A stretch of DNA of 64,000 bases, from NCBI RefSeq assembly GCF_000426385.1, contig NZ_AUFG01000006.1:62001-126000 (forward strand). Reading direction: 5' to 3'. The position numbers and the translations under genes were made by a program. Numbering within the stretch: the first letter of the stretch is position 1; the number at the start of each line of letters is the position of its first letter. Source of the DNA: Arsenicicoccus bolidensis DSM 15745. GTDB lineage: Bacteria; Actinomycetota; Actinomycetes; Actinomycetales; Dermatophilaceae. Below, piece after piece: positions 12,137 through 20,798 of this stretch. Under the pieces are notes generated by a model that was given only the letters and a program-made list of their open reading frames with translations, made no database searches and was not told where the DNA came from.

Positions 12137-12250
12137 CTACCTGAGGTAGTCACACTCGCCTGGCGTGCGAACCCGGGCAGATGTGCCTACCTGAGGTAGT
12201 CACACTCGCCTGGCGCGCCAACCCGGGCGGATGTGCCTACCTGAGGGAGG
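12137..12250. repeat. Family-B palindromic repeat, 50-bp tandem array
   Basis: Units start at 12137, 12187 and 12237, an exact 50-bp period with the third unit truncated and degenerate. Each begins with the palindrome CTACCTGAGGTAG and continues with CACACTCGCC, a GC-rich centre GCGCCAACCCGGG and GCGGATGTG; the CACACTCGCC and GGCGGATGTG blocks are near-complementary, giving an imperfect hairpin. The array sits 4 bp after the LCP stop and ends at the stop of the convergent glycosyltransferase. Related copies occur at 45262, 47322 and 61021. Confidence 0.8.
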
Positions 12251-13084
12251 TCAGCGCTCGCCGCGGCGCGCCATGATCGCCCCGTAGGCCACGCGTCGCA
12301 GCTGCTCGGGCACGAGACGGTAGACGCCGCGCACCAGGACGTTGCGCACGCACTGCGCCGGCGTCGTGAACCCCATCCGGAGGAAGCGCCGCTGCAGCGC
12401 CAGCTCGGTGCGCAGCATCGACCACCCGCCCCGGCGGGCGTAGGCACCCTCCCCCACCCGGTAGCACAGCAAGGGGTCGGCGACGTTGGCCACCCGCGCC
12501 CCGCCCTGGATCATCCGGGCGAACAGCAGGTAGTCCTCCATCTGCTTGAAGTCCTGGTAGCCGCCGGCGGCCTCGACGGCGGAGCGGCGGTAGACGACGG
12601 TCGGGTGGTTGAACGGCTGCGCCATCCGGGAGGACTCGACGATCCGCTCGGGCGTGAGCGGCGGCACCCGCCGCCCCACCACGTCGTCCCGGCCCGAGCC
12701 GATCTCGAGCATCCCCGACCCGACCACGTCGGCGCCGCCCTCGACGACGGGCAGCTGCACCGCGAACCGGTCGGGCAGCGAGATGTCGTCGGCGTCCATC
12801 CGGGCGACCACGTCGTGGGCGCACCGGGCCAGGCCGGCGGTGAGGGCGACGCCGAGACCGCGGTTGACCGGGAGCCGGACCAGCTCCACCGGCACCACCG
12901 GCTCCGCGACCAGCCGCTGGATCGCCTCGTCGAGCGCGGTCGGCACCGGCCCGTCCTGCACCAGCACGACCTGGGCGGGACGTCGCACCTGCTCGACCGT
13001 CACGGAGTCGAATGCCTCGCGCAGGTGGGCCGGGTCGTCTCCGCGGTAGACGCACATCAGCACGCTGAACGGCAGCTCCGTCAT
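12251..13084 (-). CDS. GT2-family glycosyltransferase
   Basis: A 277-aa GT-A enzyme with the opening FSVLMCVYRG, the motif ARMDADDISLPDRF and a MEDYLLFARM block. It resembles the GT at 8753-9604 along its length and looks like a paralogue. Its ATG (13084) overlaps the stop of the GlfT1-like gene by 4 bp, so it is translated from the same message. Substrate unknown; the context is cell-wall galactan or teichoic-type glycan assembly. Confidence 0.88.
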   Translation of the reverse strand: MTELPFSVLMCVYRGDDPAHLREAFDSVTVEQVRRPAQVVLVQDGPVPTALDEAIQRLVAEPVVPVELVRLPVNRGLGVALTAGLARCAHDVVARMDADDISLPDRFAVQLPVVEGGADVVGSGMLEIGSGRDDVVGRRVPPLTPERIVESSRMAQPFNHPTVVYRRSAVEAAGGYQDFKQMEDYLLFARMIQGGARVANVADPLLCYRVGEGAYARRGGWSMLRTELALQRRFLRMGFTTPAQCVRNVLVRGVYRLVPEQLRRVAYGAIMARRGER

Positions 13085-14022
13085 ACGGCTCGCCCCTGCT
13101 CCCCCACGGCCGCCGACAGGACGTCCTCGGTGCGCCGCGGGCCGTGCAGCACCCCGTCGCGCACACCCCTGGCCAGTCCCCGCACCAGCGTCCCGCGGTC
13201 ACCGGACCGCGCGACGGTCCGGACCCAGCGCCGCAGGGAGGACCCGCCGTAGACGACCTTCTCCACCGGCGTCAGGGACCGCGACCGCGTCCACATCCAC
13301 ACCTTGTTGCGGACCTCGTAGTAGAAGCGGGGGCCCGGGTCGGCGTCGGTCGAGCCGAAGGTCTTGGTCTTGTGCACCACCACCGACCCCGGGCAGGCGA
13401 GGCCGCGGCCACCACGGATCAGGCGCGTGGAGTACTCGAAGTCGTCGTTCCACAGGAAGTAGTCCGCGACCGGCAGCCCGCGCTCGCGCACCGCGGCGGC
13501 GTCGCACAGGATCGACACGAAGGACGCGGATCGCACCGGGACGCAGCCGATCGACGCCGCGGCCTCGCGCTGCCGCGCCGACGCGAAGGGCGACGGGCGC
13601 GGGGTGTTCATCGGGTGGTCACGACCGTCGGTCCACACGACCCGGCTGGCGACGACCGCCGGTGTGCCGAGCGGGAACTCGCCGCGGGCGCGCACCAGGG
13701 CGGCCAGCGCCTCGGGCTCCGGGACAGTGTCGTCGTCCATCAGCCAGACGGCGTCGCACCCCAGCTCGAGCGCCCGCCGTATGCCGATCGCGAACCCCCC
13801 GGCTCCACCGGTGTTGGTGCGCGCGGTCACCGTCACGACGTCCTCGCCCTGGGCGCGGAGCGTCTCGGCGGTGCCGTCGGTGGAGGCGTTGTCGACGACC
13901 ACGACCCGCGAGACCGGCAGGGTCTGGGATCGCAGCGCCGACAGCACCTCGAGGAGCAGGTCGTGCCGGTTCCAGGTCACGACCACGGCGACCACGGCGA
14001 CGACGGAGGCGTCAGGCGTCAT
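13081..14022 (-). CDS. glfT1: Galactofuranosyltransferase GlfT1-like
   Basis: A 313-aa GT2 enzyme with VAVVVTWNR, a metal-binding WLMDDDTVPEP and a catalytic WNDDFEYSTRL motif, the same arrangement as mycobacterial GlfT1 (Rv3782, about 300 aa), which adds the first galactofuranose residues to the lipid-linked primer. The ATG at 14022 is 8 nt after the stop of the acyl-CoA dehydrogenase gene. Unlike in mycobacteria it is not between wzm and wzt but 8-10 kb from the glf operon. A rhamnosyl- or other Galf-type specificity is also possible. Confidence 0.75.
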   Translation of the reverse strand: MTPDASVVAVVAVVVTWNRHDLLLEVLSALRSQTLPVSRVVVVDNASTDGTAETLRAQGEDVVTVTARTNTGGAGGFAIGIRRALELGCDAVWLMDDDTVPEPEALAALVRARGEFPLGTPAVVASRVVWTDGRDHPMNTPRPSPFASARQREAAASIGCVPVRSASFVSILCDAAAVRERGLPVADYFLWNDDFEYSTRLIRGGRGLACPGSVVVHKTKTFGSTDADPGPRFYYEVRNKVWMWTRSRSLTPVEKVVYGGSSLRRWVRTVARSGDRGTLVRGLARGVRDGVLHGPRRTEDVLSAAVGEQGRAV

Positions 14023-14030
14023 ACGGTCGG

Positions 14031-15197
14031 TCAGCCCTTGAGCAGCTGACGTGCCATGACCAGGCGCTGGACCTGGTTGGTGCCCTCGTAGATCTGGGTG
14101 ATCTTGGCGTCGCGCATCATCCGCTCGACCGGGAAGTCCTTGGTGTAGCCGGCGCCGCCGAGCGCCTGGACGGCGTCGGTGGTGACCTTCATCGCCACGT
14201 CGGAGGCGAAGCACTTGGCGGCCGCGCCGAAGAACGGCAGGTCGGCGTCGCCCCGCTCGGACTTGGCGGCCGCGACGTAGACCATCTGGCGTGCGGCCTC
14301 GAGCTCCATCGCCATGTCGGCGAGCATGAACTGCATGCCCTGGAACTCGGCGATGGCCTTGCCGAACTGCTTGCGCTCCTTGACATAGGCCACGGCCTGG
14401 TCGAGGGCGCCCTGGGCGATGCCGACGGCCTGGGCGCCGATCGTGATGCGGGTGTGGTCGAGGGTGCGCAGCGCGATCTTGAGGCCGTCGCCGACCTCGC
14501 CGACGCGCCGGTCGTCGCCGATCCGGACGTTGTCGAGGTGCAGCTCGCGGGTGGGGCTGCCCTTGATGCCGAGCTTGCGCTCGGGCTCGGAGAAGCCGAA
14601 GCCCTCGTCGCCCTTCTCGACCACGAAGGCCGTGACGTTGGCGCCGCGGCGGCCGTCGGGGTCGCTGACCGTGAGGACGGTGTAGAACTCGGAGACGCCG
14701 GCGTTGGTGATCCACGCCTTGGTGCCGTTGAGGACCCACTCGTCGCCCTCGCGGCGGGCCCGGGTGCGCATGCCGGCGGTGTCGGACCCGGCCTCACGCT
14801 CGGACAGGCCGTAGGAGAACATCGCCTCGCCGCGCGCCATCGGCGGCAGGTAGCGGCGCTTGACGTCCTCGGACCCCGCCAGGATCAGGGGCATCGAGCC
14901 GAGCTTGTTGACGGCCGGGATCAGCGAGGAGGAGGCGCACCCGCGGGCGACCTCCTCGATGACGATGCAGGTGCCGAGGGCGTCGAGGCCGACCCCGTCG
15001 TACTCCTCCGCCACGTGCGGCGCCTGGAGGTCGACCTGGCACAGGGCGTCGTAGGCGACCTGGGGGAAGATGCTCTTGTCGTCCACCTCGGCGGCGGCGG
15101 GCGCGATCTTGTCGGCGACCACCTCGCGCAGCATCGCGCGGAGCTCCTCGTGCTCCTCGGAGGTCTTGAACAGGTCGAAGTCGGTGTTGGAAGCCAC
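14031..15197 (-). CDS. fadE25: Acyl-CoA dehydrogenase, FadE25-like
   Basis: A 388-aa FAD flavoenzyme that introduces a 2,3-double bond in acyl-CoA. It carries YGLSEREAGSD, WITNAG and the C-terminal IYEGTNQVQR in which the Glu is the usual catalytic base. Length and neighbours recall M. tuberculosis FadE25 beside purEK. It starts at a GTG (15197) 6 nt after a TAGGCT box. It heads a small operon with two wall glycosyltransferases, an odd pairing of lipid and glycan genes. Confidence 0.9.
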   Translation of the reverse strand: MASNTDFDLFKTSEEHEELRAMLREVVADKIAPAAAEVDDKSIFPQVAYDALCQVDLQAPHVAEEYDGVGLDALGTCIVIEEVARGCASSSLIPAVNKLGSMPLILAGSEDVKRRYLPPMARGEAMFSYGLSEREAGSDTAGMRTRARREGDEWVLNGTKAWITNAGVSEFYTVLTVSDPDGRRGANVTAFVVEKGDEGFGFSEPERKLGIKGSPTRELHLDNVRIGDDRRVGEVGDGLKIALRTLDHTRITIGAQAVGIAQGALDQAVAYVKERKQFGKAIAEFQGMQFMLADMAMELEAARQMVYVAAAKSERGDADLPFFGAAAKCFASDVAMKVTTDAVQALGGAGYTKDFPVERMMRDAKITQIYEGTNQVQRLVMARQLLKG

Positions 15198-15209
15198 GGG
15201 CCGAGCCTA
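15198..15209 (-). promoter_or_regulatory. Leaderless promoter of fadE25-like operon
   Basis: TAGGCT on the minus strand (15204-15209), a 6-nt spacer, then GTG. Same geometry as at other genes of the window. Confidence 0.6.
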
Positions 15210-15287
15210 CCTGCGCCCGGCTCTCCCGGCGGCGGCCGGGAGCGTGTCCCTCACCACCTGCCACGTATGCCGGGGGCCTCGGCTCGG

Positions 15288-15303
15288 TATGGTCCTAGGA
15301 CCA
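15288..15303 (+). promoter_or_regulatory. Promoter with 14-bp palindromic operator candidate
   Basis: TATGGT at 15288-15293 fits a -10 box and is fused to the perfect palindrome TGGTCCTAGGACCA (15290-15303), which would cover the transcription start of the 15328/15540 operon. A protein bound here would block polymerase. The palindrome is directly visible; the regulator is unknown. Confidence 0.5.
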
Positions 15304-15327
15304 GACCCGCGACGCGAGGAGGCAGGC

Positions 15328-15543
15328 ATGACCACGCAGCAGCCAGAGGAGCCCTCGGTGATGGACCAGGCCCAGGACGGTGACGCCGGCCAGGTGTCGC
15401 GCTCCGGGCTCTATCCCACCAAGGACGACCAGGACGACAACCAGCAGGCCTCGTCGGGCGGGGACGACCCCGAGCTCGCCGGCGCCGACCTCGACGAGGA
15501 CCAGTCCGAGGGCCGCGGCCCCACGATCGAGCCCGGGGCATGA
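15328..15543 (+). CDS. Small acidic hypothetical protein
   Basis: A 71-aa, very acidic, Asp/Gln/Gly-rich protein with no hydrophobic segment and probably disordered. It has a strong ribosome-binding site (GAGGAGG) before the ATG at 15328, and its stop overlaps the ATG of the JmjC-like gene (ATGA), so it is translated and coupled to that gene. I do not recognise a family; a regulatory or substrate role for the oxygenase is speculation. Confidence 0.65.
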   Translation: MTTQQPEEPSVMDQAQDGDAGQVSRSGLYPTKDDQDDNQQASSGGDDPELAGADLDEDQSEGRGPTIEPGA

Positions 15544-16814
15544 CCGCCGGCACCGCCAGCAGCACGACCGGGAGCGCCGGGAGCACGGACGACGCAGCCG
15601 CGCCCCAGGAGCGCCCGGCGCTCGCTCGTCTCGTCGGTGACCTCGAGACCTTCGCCGCCGAGGTGTGGAGCCGCCGGCCGCTGCTGCGCACCGGCGCCGA
15701 GGCCCTGGCCGAGGACGGGCGTGACTTCAGCGACCTGTTCGGTCCCGACGCGGTGGACGAGATGGTGTCCCGCCGGGGCCTGCGGGCGCCCTTCCTGCGG
15801 CTGGCCAAGGACGGGTCCCCGCTGCCCGACAGCCTGTTCACCACCGCCGGCGGCGTGGGGGCGAGCGTCCGCGACCAGGTCGGCGACGACCAGCTGCACC
15901 GCGAGTTCGCCGGTGGGGCCACGATCGTCGCCCAAGGCCTGCACCGCACCTGGCCGGCGCTGGTCGACCTGGGCCAGCAGCTGGCGGTCGACCTCGGCCA
16001 CCCGGTGCAGATCAACGCCTACATCACGCCGCCGCAGAGCCAGGGCTTCGCCGACCACTACGACGTGCACGACGTCTTCGTCGTGCAGACGAGCGGCCGC
16101 AAGCGCTGGGTGCTCCACGCGCCGGTGCTGGAGGCGCCCCTGCGGCACCACCCCTGGGCGGAGCGCCGCAGCCAGGTCGAGGAGGCGGCCCGCACCGAGC
16201 CCGTCCTCGACGTGACGCTCGAGCCCGGCGACGTGCTCTACCTCCCGCGGGGGACGATCCACGCGGCCTCGACCTTCGGCGAGATCTCGTCGCACGTCAC
16301 CATCGGGGTCCACACCTGGACGCCGTATGCCGCCGCCGAGGTCATCGGGGAGCTCGCCCTCGACCGCGCGGCCTCCGACCCCGACGTCCGCCGGTCGTTG
16401 GACCTGGGGGTCGACATCTCGACGGACACGAGCGGGTTCGCGGTCGCGCGGGCAGCGCTGGTGCGCGCGGTCGAGGAGCTGGACGACGCCACGATCTCCC
16501 GAGCCCTCACCCGCCGTGACGAGGCCGGACGGCGGCTGTCGCCGATCTCGCCGATCGCCCAGGTCCAGGCGGTGCTCGACCTCGGCGACACCACCCGGTT
16601 GCGGCTGCGGCCGCACCTGCGGGTCACGGTCTCGCCGGTCCCGGCCGACGACGAGCAGCTCATGCTGGACAGCCGCCTCGGGCTGCAGCGGATCCCCGCG
16701 ACTGGTCGGCCGGCTCTCGACATACTCCTCGACGGTGGTGAGACCACCGCCGCCGAGCTGGGGCAGGAGGCCGCGCGGACCCTGCTGCGCGCCGGGGTCC
16801 TCGTCCCCGCCTGA
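15540..16814 (+). CDS. Cupin/JmjC-like 2-oxoglutarate oxygenase (ROXA-like)
   Basis: A 424-aa protein whose first half matches the Cupin_4/JmjC ribosomal-oxygenase family. The Fe(II) ligands are readable as HYDVHD (His and Asp) and the distal His of RGTIHAAS, with ITPPQSQGFADHYD typical of the group; the N-terminus has the WSRRPLL motif. E. coli RoxA (YcfD) hydroxylates a ribosomal-protein arginine; the substrate here is unknown. The C-terminal 150 residues form a winged-helix-like extension. A strong hairpin follows the stop. Confidence 0.85.
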   Translation: MTAGTASSTTGSAGSTDDAAAPQERPALARLVGDLETFAAEVWSRRPLLRTGAEALAEDGRDFSDLFGPDAVDEMVSRRGLRAPFLRLAKDGSPLPDSLFTTAGGVGASVRDQVGDDQLHREFAGGATIVAQGLHRTWPALVDLGQQLAVDLGHPVQINAYITPPQSQGFADHYDVHDVFVVQTSGRKRWVLHAPVLEAPLRHHPWAERRSQVEEAARTEPVLDVTLEPGDVLYLPRGTIHAASTFGEISSHVTIGVHTWTPYAAAEVIGELALDRAASDPDVRRSLDLGVDISTDTSGFAVARAALVRAVEELDDATISRALTRRDEAGRRLSPISPIAQVQAVLDLGDTTRLRLRPHLRVTVSPVPADDEQLMLDSRLGLQRIPATGRPALDILLDGGETTAAELGQEAARTLLRAGVLVPA

Positions 16815-16832
16815 CCCCACCACCCCCACCAG

Positions 16833-16881
16833 AGATCGTGAGGGTTCGGTCCAACATCTTTGGACCGAACCCTCACGATCT
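16833..16881. terminator. Perfect 22-bp inverted repeat, bidirectional terminator
   Basis: Arms 16833-16854 and 16860-16881 are perfect complements around a 5-nt loop (CATCT), with no T-run. It lies between the convergent oxygenase and acyltransferase genes, so it would terminate both. Confidence 0.75.
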
Positions 16882-16905
16882 GTGTCGGGGCGAGCGAACG
16901 GCGGG

Positions 16906-18969
16906 TCAGAGGGGCAGCTGGGCCTCCAGCCACCGCGAGATCGTGCGCACGTAGGTGTCGCTCAGGTGGTTGTCGCGGTAGACGAGGACGTTGCCGACCA
17001 CGGCGGGGCAGCTCGTGGCGCTGCACAGCACCGTCGCCGGGTCGATGACCGTGACCCCCGTGACGCCTCGTGCGGCCTCGGCCAGGGGTCGGTCGTGGGG
17101 CTGGAACGCCACCGAGCGCGGCGTGTCGCACCGCTCGACGTGATCGGGGTTCGCCTTGACGCACGCCGGCACCCGCTGGGCCGTGCGAGGGAGCTCTCCC
17201 ACCGCCGCCACGCGCACGCCCGACCTGACCAGCCGGTCCAGCACGCTGCGGTAGCCCGCCACCTGCCGGTCGTAGGACGGCCACGTCCATCGCAGGTCCT
17301 CGGCGTAGGACCGGGGCGACATGGCGCTGGTGACCACGACCTGGGGACGCAGGGTCAGGATCGCGTCCAGGGCACCGCGGTTGTGGGCCCGGCAGTTCTC
17401 GAACGCCACCCCCTTGTCAGCCGGTGGTTCCGCGCTGAAGGGGCAGCCGTTGTGGTCGATGATCTTCAGCCGCCAGTCCGGGCGGCGCCGGACCAGGTCG
17501 ATCAGCACGGTGGAGTACTGCCCCGCGTGGGAGTCACCGACGAGCACGACGAGGTTGGGCGCCTTCGGGTCGCCGTAGGTGCAGTGACTGTCCGAGGCGG
17601 GGTGCTTGGCGAGGTCGTACCCGTCGCACCCCTGACGGAAGCCGTCCGACACGTCCTGGAGCGCCACCTCCGGCGGCGGCACCGGGGCCACCCCAGGGTC
17701 CGGCCTGCTGGTCTCGATCCGACCACCGGTGGCGGCGTAGCCACGGTGCTGCGCGTCGACATAGCCCCCCTTGATGGTCTCCTCGAGCTTCACGTGGCCA
17801 TAGGCCCAGCCCGCGCCCCCGACCAGGGCCGACGTGCTCACCATGGCGACCCCGGCCAGCAGGACCTTGGCACGAGGGAGCCGCCGCCGCCGGAAGGGGT
17901 CCTCGACCAGCACCTTGGACAGGCCGGCCAGCACCAGCGCCGACAGGACGACCACGGGCGCGCCCCAGGTGCTGATGCGTCCGGTCGGGCTGGCCGCCAT
18001 GGCGAACACGATCAGCGGCCAGTGCACGAGGTAGAGGCTGTAGGAGATGTCGCCGACGTAGTGCCAGGGCTGGCGTCCGAGCCACCAGGACACCTGTCCG
18101 CGGTCGGGCGCGACGTCCGGGCGGCCGGCGAGGATCAGCATGGCCGCTGCCGACGTCGGCACGAGGGCCACCCAGCCGGGGAAGGCCAACGTGGTGGTGT
18201 AGGTCAGCGCGCACACCAGGACGATCGCGAGTCCCGCCCACCCCAGGACGAGCCGGACCCGACGGGTGAGGAGCCACCGGGGCTCGAGGATCGAGATCAG
18301 CCCGCCGACGCCCAGCTGCCACATGCGGGTCGGGGTGATGTAGTAGGCGGCCCCCGGGTCGACCGGGGTGTAGGCGATGGAGAAGACCAGGGACGAGAAC
18401 GTGACCAGCCAGACGAGCACCGTCACGGCACGCCACGAGACCCCGCGCCCGCTGCGACGAGCCCACCACATCAGCGCCAGGAACATGAGGGGCGTCAGGA
18501 TGTAGAACTGCTCCTCCACCGCCAGCGACCAGAAGTGCTGGACCGGCGAGGCGTCGGCCGTCGCCTCGGCGTAGTCACCCGTCTCCGCCGCCAGCACCCA
18601 GTTCTGGACCTGCAGGGCGCTGCCGACGACGTGACGCAACGTGCGGGGCCACGCACCCGGAACGTTGGTGACCATCGTCCACACCGCCACGGCCAGCAGC
18701 GTCACCGTGGCCGCGGGCAGCAGGCGGCGGGCACGCTTGGCGTAGAAGTCCGGGAGGTTCAGCCGGCCCGCGACGGTCGAGCGCGCGAGGCTGCCCATGA
18801 TGAGGTAGCCGCTGATGACGAAGAACACGTCGACCCCGAGGAAGCCCCCCGGGACACGGTTGGGCCGCAGGTGGTAGACGAGGACCAGCAGGACCGCCAG
18901 CGCGCGCAGGCCCTGGATGTCGGGACGTAGACCGGCCGTCGGGCTGGGCTTGCGGGTGGCGTCAGGCAC
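16906..18969 (-). CDS. Acyltransferase 3 / SGNH fusion (OafA/YrhL-like)
   Basis: A 687-aa integral membrane O-acyltransferase. The N-terminal acyltransferase-3 domain (about 1-360) starts with DIQGLRALAVLLVLVYH (catalytic-type His) and has about ten membrane segments plus PFRRRR. A C-terminal extracytoplasmic SGNH domain carries VVLVGDSHAGQY and a terminal YRDNHLS. Such proteins O-acetylate surface polysaccharides or peptidoglycan. The GTG at 18969 is chosen because it begins just before the first conserved block; upstream in-frame sequence is Arg/Ala-rich and overlaps the GH13 gene. Confidence 0.88.
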   Translation of the reverse strand: MPDATRKPSPTAGLRPDIQGLRALAVLLVLVYHLRPNRVPGGFLGVDVFFVISGYLIMGSLARSTVAGRLNLPDFYAKRARRLLPAATVTLLAVAVWTMVTNVPGAWPRTLRHVVGSALQVQNWVLAAETGDYAEATADASPVQHFWSLAVEEQFYILTPLMFLALMWWARRSGRGVSWRAVTVLVWLVTFSSLVFSIAYTPVDPGAAYYITPTRMWQLGVGGLISILEPRWLLTRRVRLVLGWAGLAIVLVCALTYTTTLAFPGWVALVPTSAAAMLILAGRPDVAPDRGQVSWWLGRQPWHYVGDISYSLYLVHWPLIVFAMAASPTGRISTWGAPVVVLSALVLAGLSKVLVEDPFRRRRLPRAKVLLAGVAMVSTSALVGGAGWAYGHVKLEETIKGGYVDAQHRGYAATGGRIETSRPDPGVAPVPPPEVALQDVSDGFRQGCDGYDLAKHPASDSHCTYGDPKAPNLVVLVGDSHAGQYSTVLIDLVRRRPDWRLKIIDHNGCPFSAEPPADKGVAFENCRAHNRGALDAILTLRPQVVVTSAMSPRSYAEDLRWTWPSYDRQVAGYRSVLDRLVRSGVRVAAVGELPRTAQRVPACVKANPDHVERCDTPRSVAFQPHDRPLAEAARGVTGVTVIDPATVLCSATSCPAVVGNVLVYRDNHLSDTYVRTISRWLEAQLPL

Positions 18970-19036
18970 GCCAACGCAGCCTGCCGCACCCCCTCGGGCG
19001 CGTCCACCCGCCGCGCCGCGGCCCGAGACCCGCGCC

Positions 19037-20713
19037 TCAGTAGAGGCGGCGGTCGTCCGGGCCGTGCACGCGATACCAGCGGTAGCCGTAGCCGTCGAGC
19101 ACGACCTCGATCCGGCCCTTGTCGTCCAGGCGGCACTCCTCACCGGTGAAGACGTCGACCAGCACCGTGCCCGGCTCCTCGTCGAGCGAGAACGCCACCG
19201 TGACCCCGTCCGCCGAGAAGTTGTGCAGGGTGATGACGCTGTTCTCGTCGTGCCGGCAGCGCAGCGCGAGGACGGCCGTGTGCGGCTGCTCGACCACCTC
19301 GTGGTGACCCCACCCCAGCTCCGGGTGCTGCCGGTAGCGGAAGATCAGGTCGCGGACGAAGGCGTACTGCGAGTCGGGGTCGCTGCGCTGGTCGGCCACG
19401 TTGACGTGCTCGGGCGAGTAGCCGTCGGACGGCAGCGGCGCCACGAGCTTGCGGACGCCAGCCGTGCTGAAGCCGGCGCTCGGCTCGGGGGTCCACTGCA
19501 TGGGGGTGCGCACCGCCATACGGCCCTCCTCGGAGAGCACCTCACCCATCCCGATCTCCTCGCCGTAGAACAGGGAGGGGGTCCCCGGGAGGGAGAACAG
19601 CAGCGAGTAGGCCATCCGGATCCGGCGGGGATCGCCGCCCATCATCGAGGGCAGGCGACGCTTGAGCCCGCGGCCGTAGACCTGCATCTCCGGCTCCGGG
19701 CCGAAGGCGTCGAAGACCTCCTGGCGCTCCTTGTCGGTCAGCTTGTCCAGGGTGAGCTCGTCGTGGTTGCGCAGGAAGTTGGCCCACTGGGTGCCGTGGG
19801 ACAGCTGCGGGCGCTGCCCGAGCGCCTTGACCAGCGGCGCCGGGTCCTGCCGCGCCAGCGACAGGTAGGCCGCCTGCATCCCGATGAAGTCGAACTGCAT
19901 CGTGAGGCCGTCACCGTGCTCCTGCCCGAAGAAGGTGTACTGGTCCTTGTAGGGGATGTTGACCTCGCCGAGGATGATCCCGTCACCGGTGCGGCGCCCG
20001 ACCATGGCGCGGATGTCGCGCAGGAAGTCGTGCGGGTCGCCGAAGGCCTTGATCTCCTCCGGGGTGTTGCCCTCGGTGGAGAAGATGAAGGGCACCGCGT
20101 CGATCCGGAAGCCGTCGACGCCCAGCTGAGCCCAGAACCCGATGACCTTGAAGATCTCGTCGCGCACCTTGGGGTTGGCGATGTTGAGGTCCGGCTGGTG
20201 CTTGTAGAAGTTGTGGAGGTACCACTCCCCCGTCTTGTCGTCCTGCTCCCAGATGGAGTCCTCCTGGTCCGGGAACACGACCTTGTCGGAGGTGTCCGGC
20301 GGGGTGTCCGAGCGCCAGACGTACCAGTCGCGGTAGGGGTTGTCGGTGCTCTTGCGGCTCTGCTTGAACCACGGGTGCTGGTCGGACGTGTGGTTGATGA
20401 CCAGGTCGATGATGACCCGCATGCCCCGGTCGTGGGCGGTGCGGGTGACCTCCACGAAGTCACCCAGGCTGCCGAGGCGCGGGTCGACGTTGTAGAAGTC
20501 GGTGATGTCGTAGCCGTCGTCGAGGTCGGGGCTGGGGAAGAAGGGCATGAGCCACAGGCAGGTCACCCCGAGCTCGGCCAGGTAGTCGATGCGTCCGGCG
20601 AGGCCGGCGAAGTCGCCGATCCCGTCGCCGTTGCCGTCGTTGTAGGTCTCGACGTCGAGGCTGTAGATGACGGCGTTCTTCCACCACAGGTCGCCGGTCT
20701 CGGTGATGCGCAT
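19037..20713 (-). CDS. GH13 alpha-amylase family protein, trehalose-synthase-like
   Basis: A 558-aa (beta/alpha)8 glycoside hydrolase. GH13 signatures are present: DLVINHTSDQHPWF, the nucleophile Asp in DGFRIDAVPF, the acid/base Glu in ILGEVN and NHDE. The N-terminal layout (WWKNAVIYSLDVETYND) is that of TreS, which interconverts maltose and trehalose, but it is shorter than mycobacterial TreS (about 600 aa), so another alpha-glucan activity is possible. The ATG at 20713 has a GAGGAG site 7 nt upstream. It follows the LLM oxidoreductase gene by 85 bp. Confidence 0.85.
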   Translation of the reverse strand: MRITETGDLWWKNAVIYSLDVETYNDGNGDGIGDFAGLAGRIDYLAELGVTCLWLMPFFPSPDLDDGYDITDFYNVDPRLGSLGDFVEVTRTAHDRGMRVIIDLVINHTSDQHPWFKQSRKSTDNPYRDWYVWRSDTPPDTSDKVVFPDQEDSIWEQDDKTGEWYLHNFYKHQPDLNIANPKVRDEIFKVIGFWAQLGVDGFRIDAVPFIFSTEGNTPEEIKAFGDPHDFLRDIRAMVGRRTGDGIILGEVNIPYKDQYTFFGQEHGDGLTMQFDFIGMQAAYLSLARQDPAPLVKALGQRPQLSHGTQWANFLRNHDELTLDKLTDKERQEVFDAFGPEPEMQVYGRGLKRRLPSMMGGDPRRIRMAYSLLFSLPGTPSLFYGEEIGMGEVLSEEGRMAVRTPMQWTPEPSAGFSTAGVRKLVAPLPSDGYSPEHVNVADQRSDPDSQYAFVRDLIFRYRQHPELGWGHHEVVEQPHTAVLALRCRHDENSVITLHNFSADGVTVAFSLDEEPGTVLVDVFTGEECRLDDKGRIEVVLDGYGYRWYRVHGPDDRRLY

Positions 20714-20798
20714 GGGTTCTCCTCGGGTGCTCGGTCGGGGGCCGGGGATGCGTATGCCGCGCGCCCGCCGCGTGCCGGGGCGGGGCGATGGGCGCGGC

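Noticed and set aside
12137-12250. CRISPR-like array
   Set aside because: The 50-bp units are contiguous with no unique spacers and no cas genes nearby; it is a palindromic tandem repeat.
12187-12447. Minus-strand frame extending through the repeat array
   Set aside because: It reads the glycosyltransferase gene in a wrong frame and runs into repeats; no start signal.
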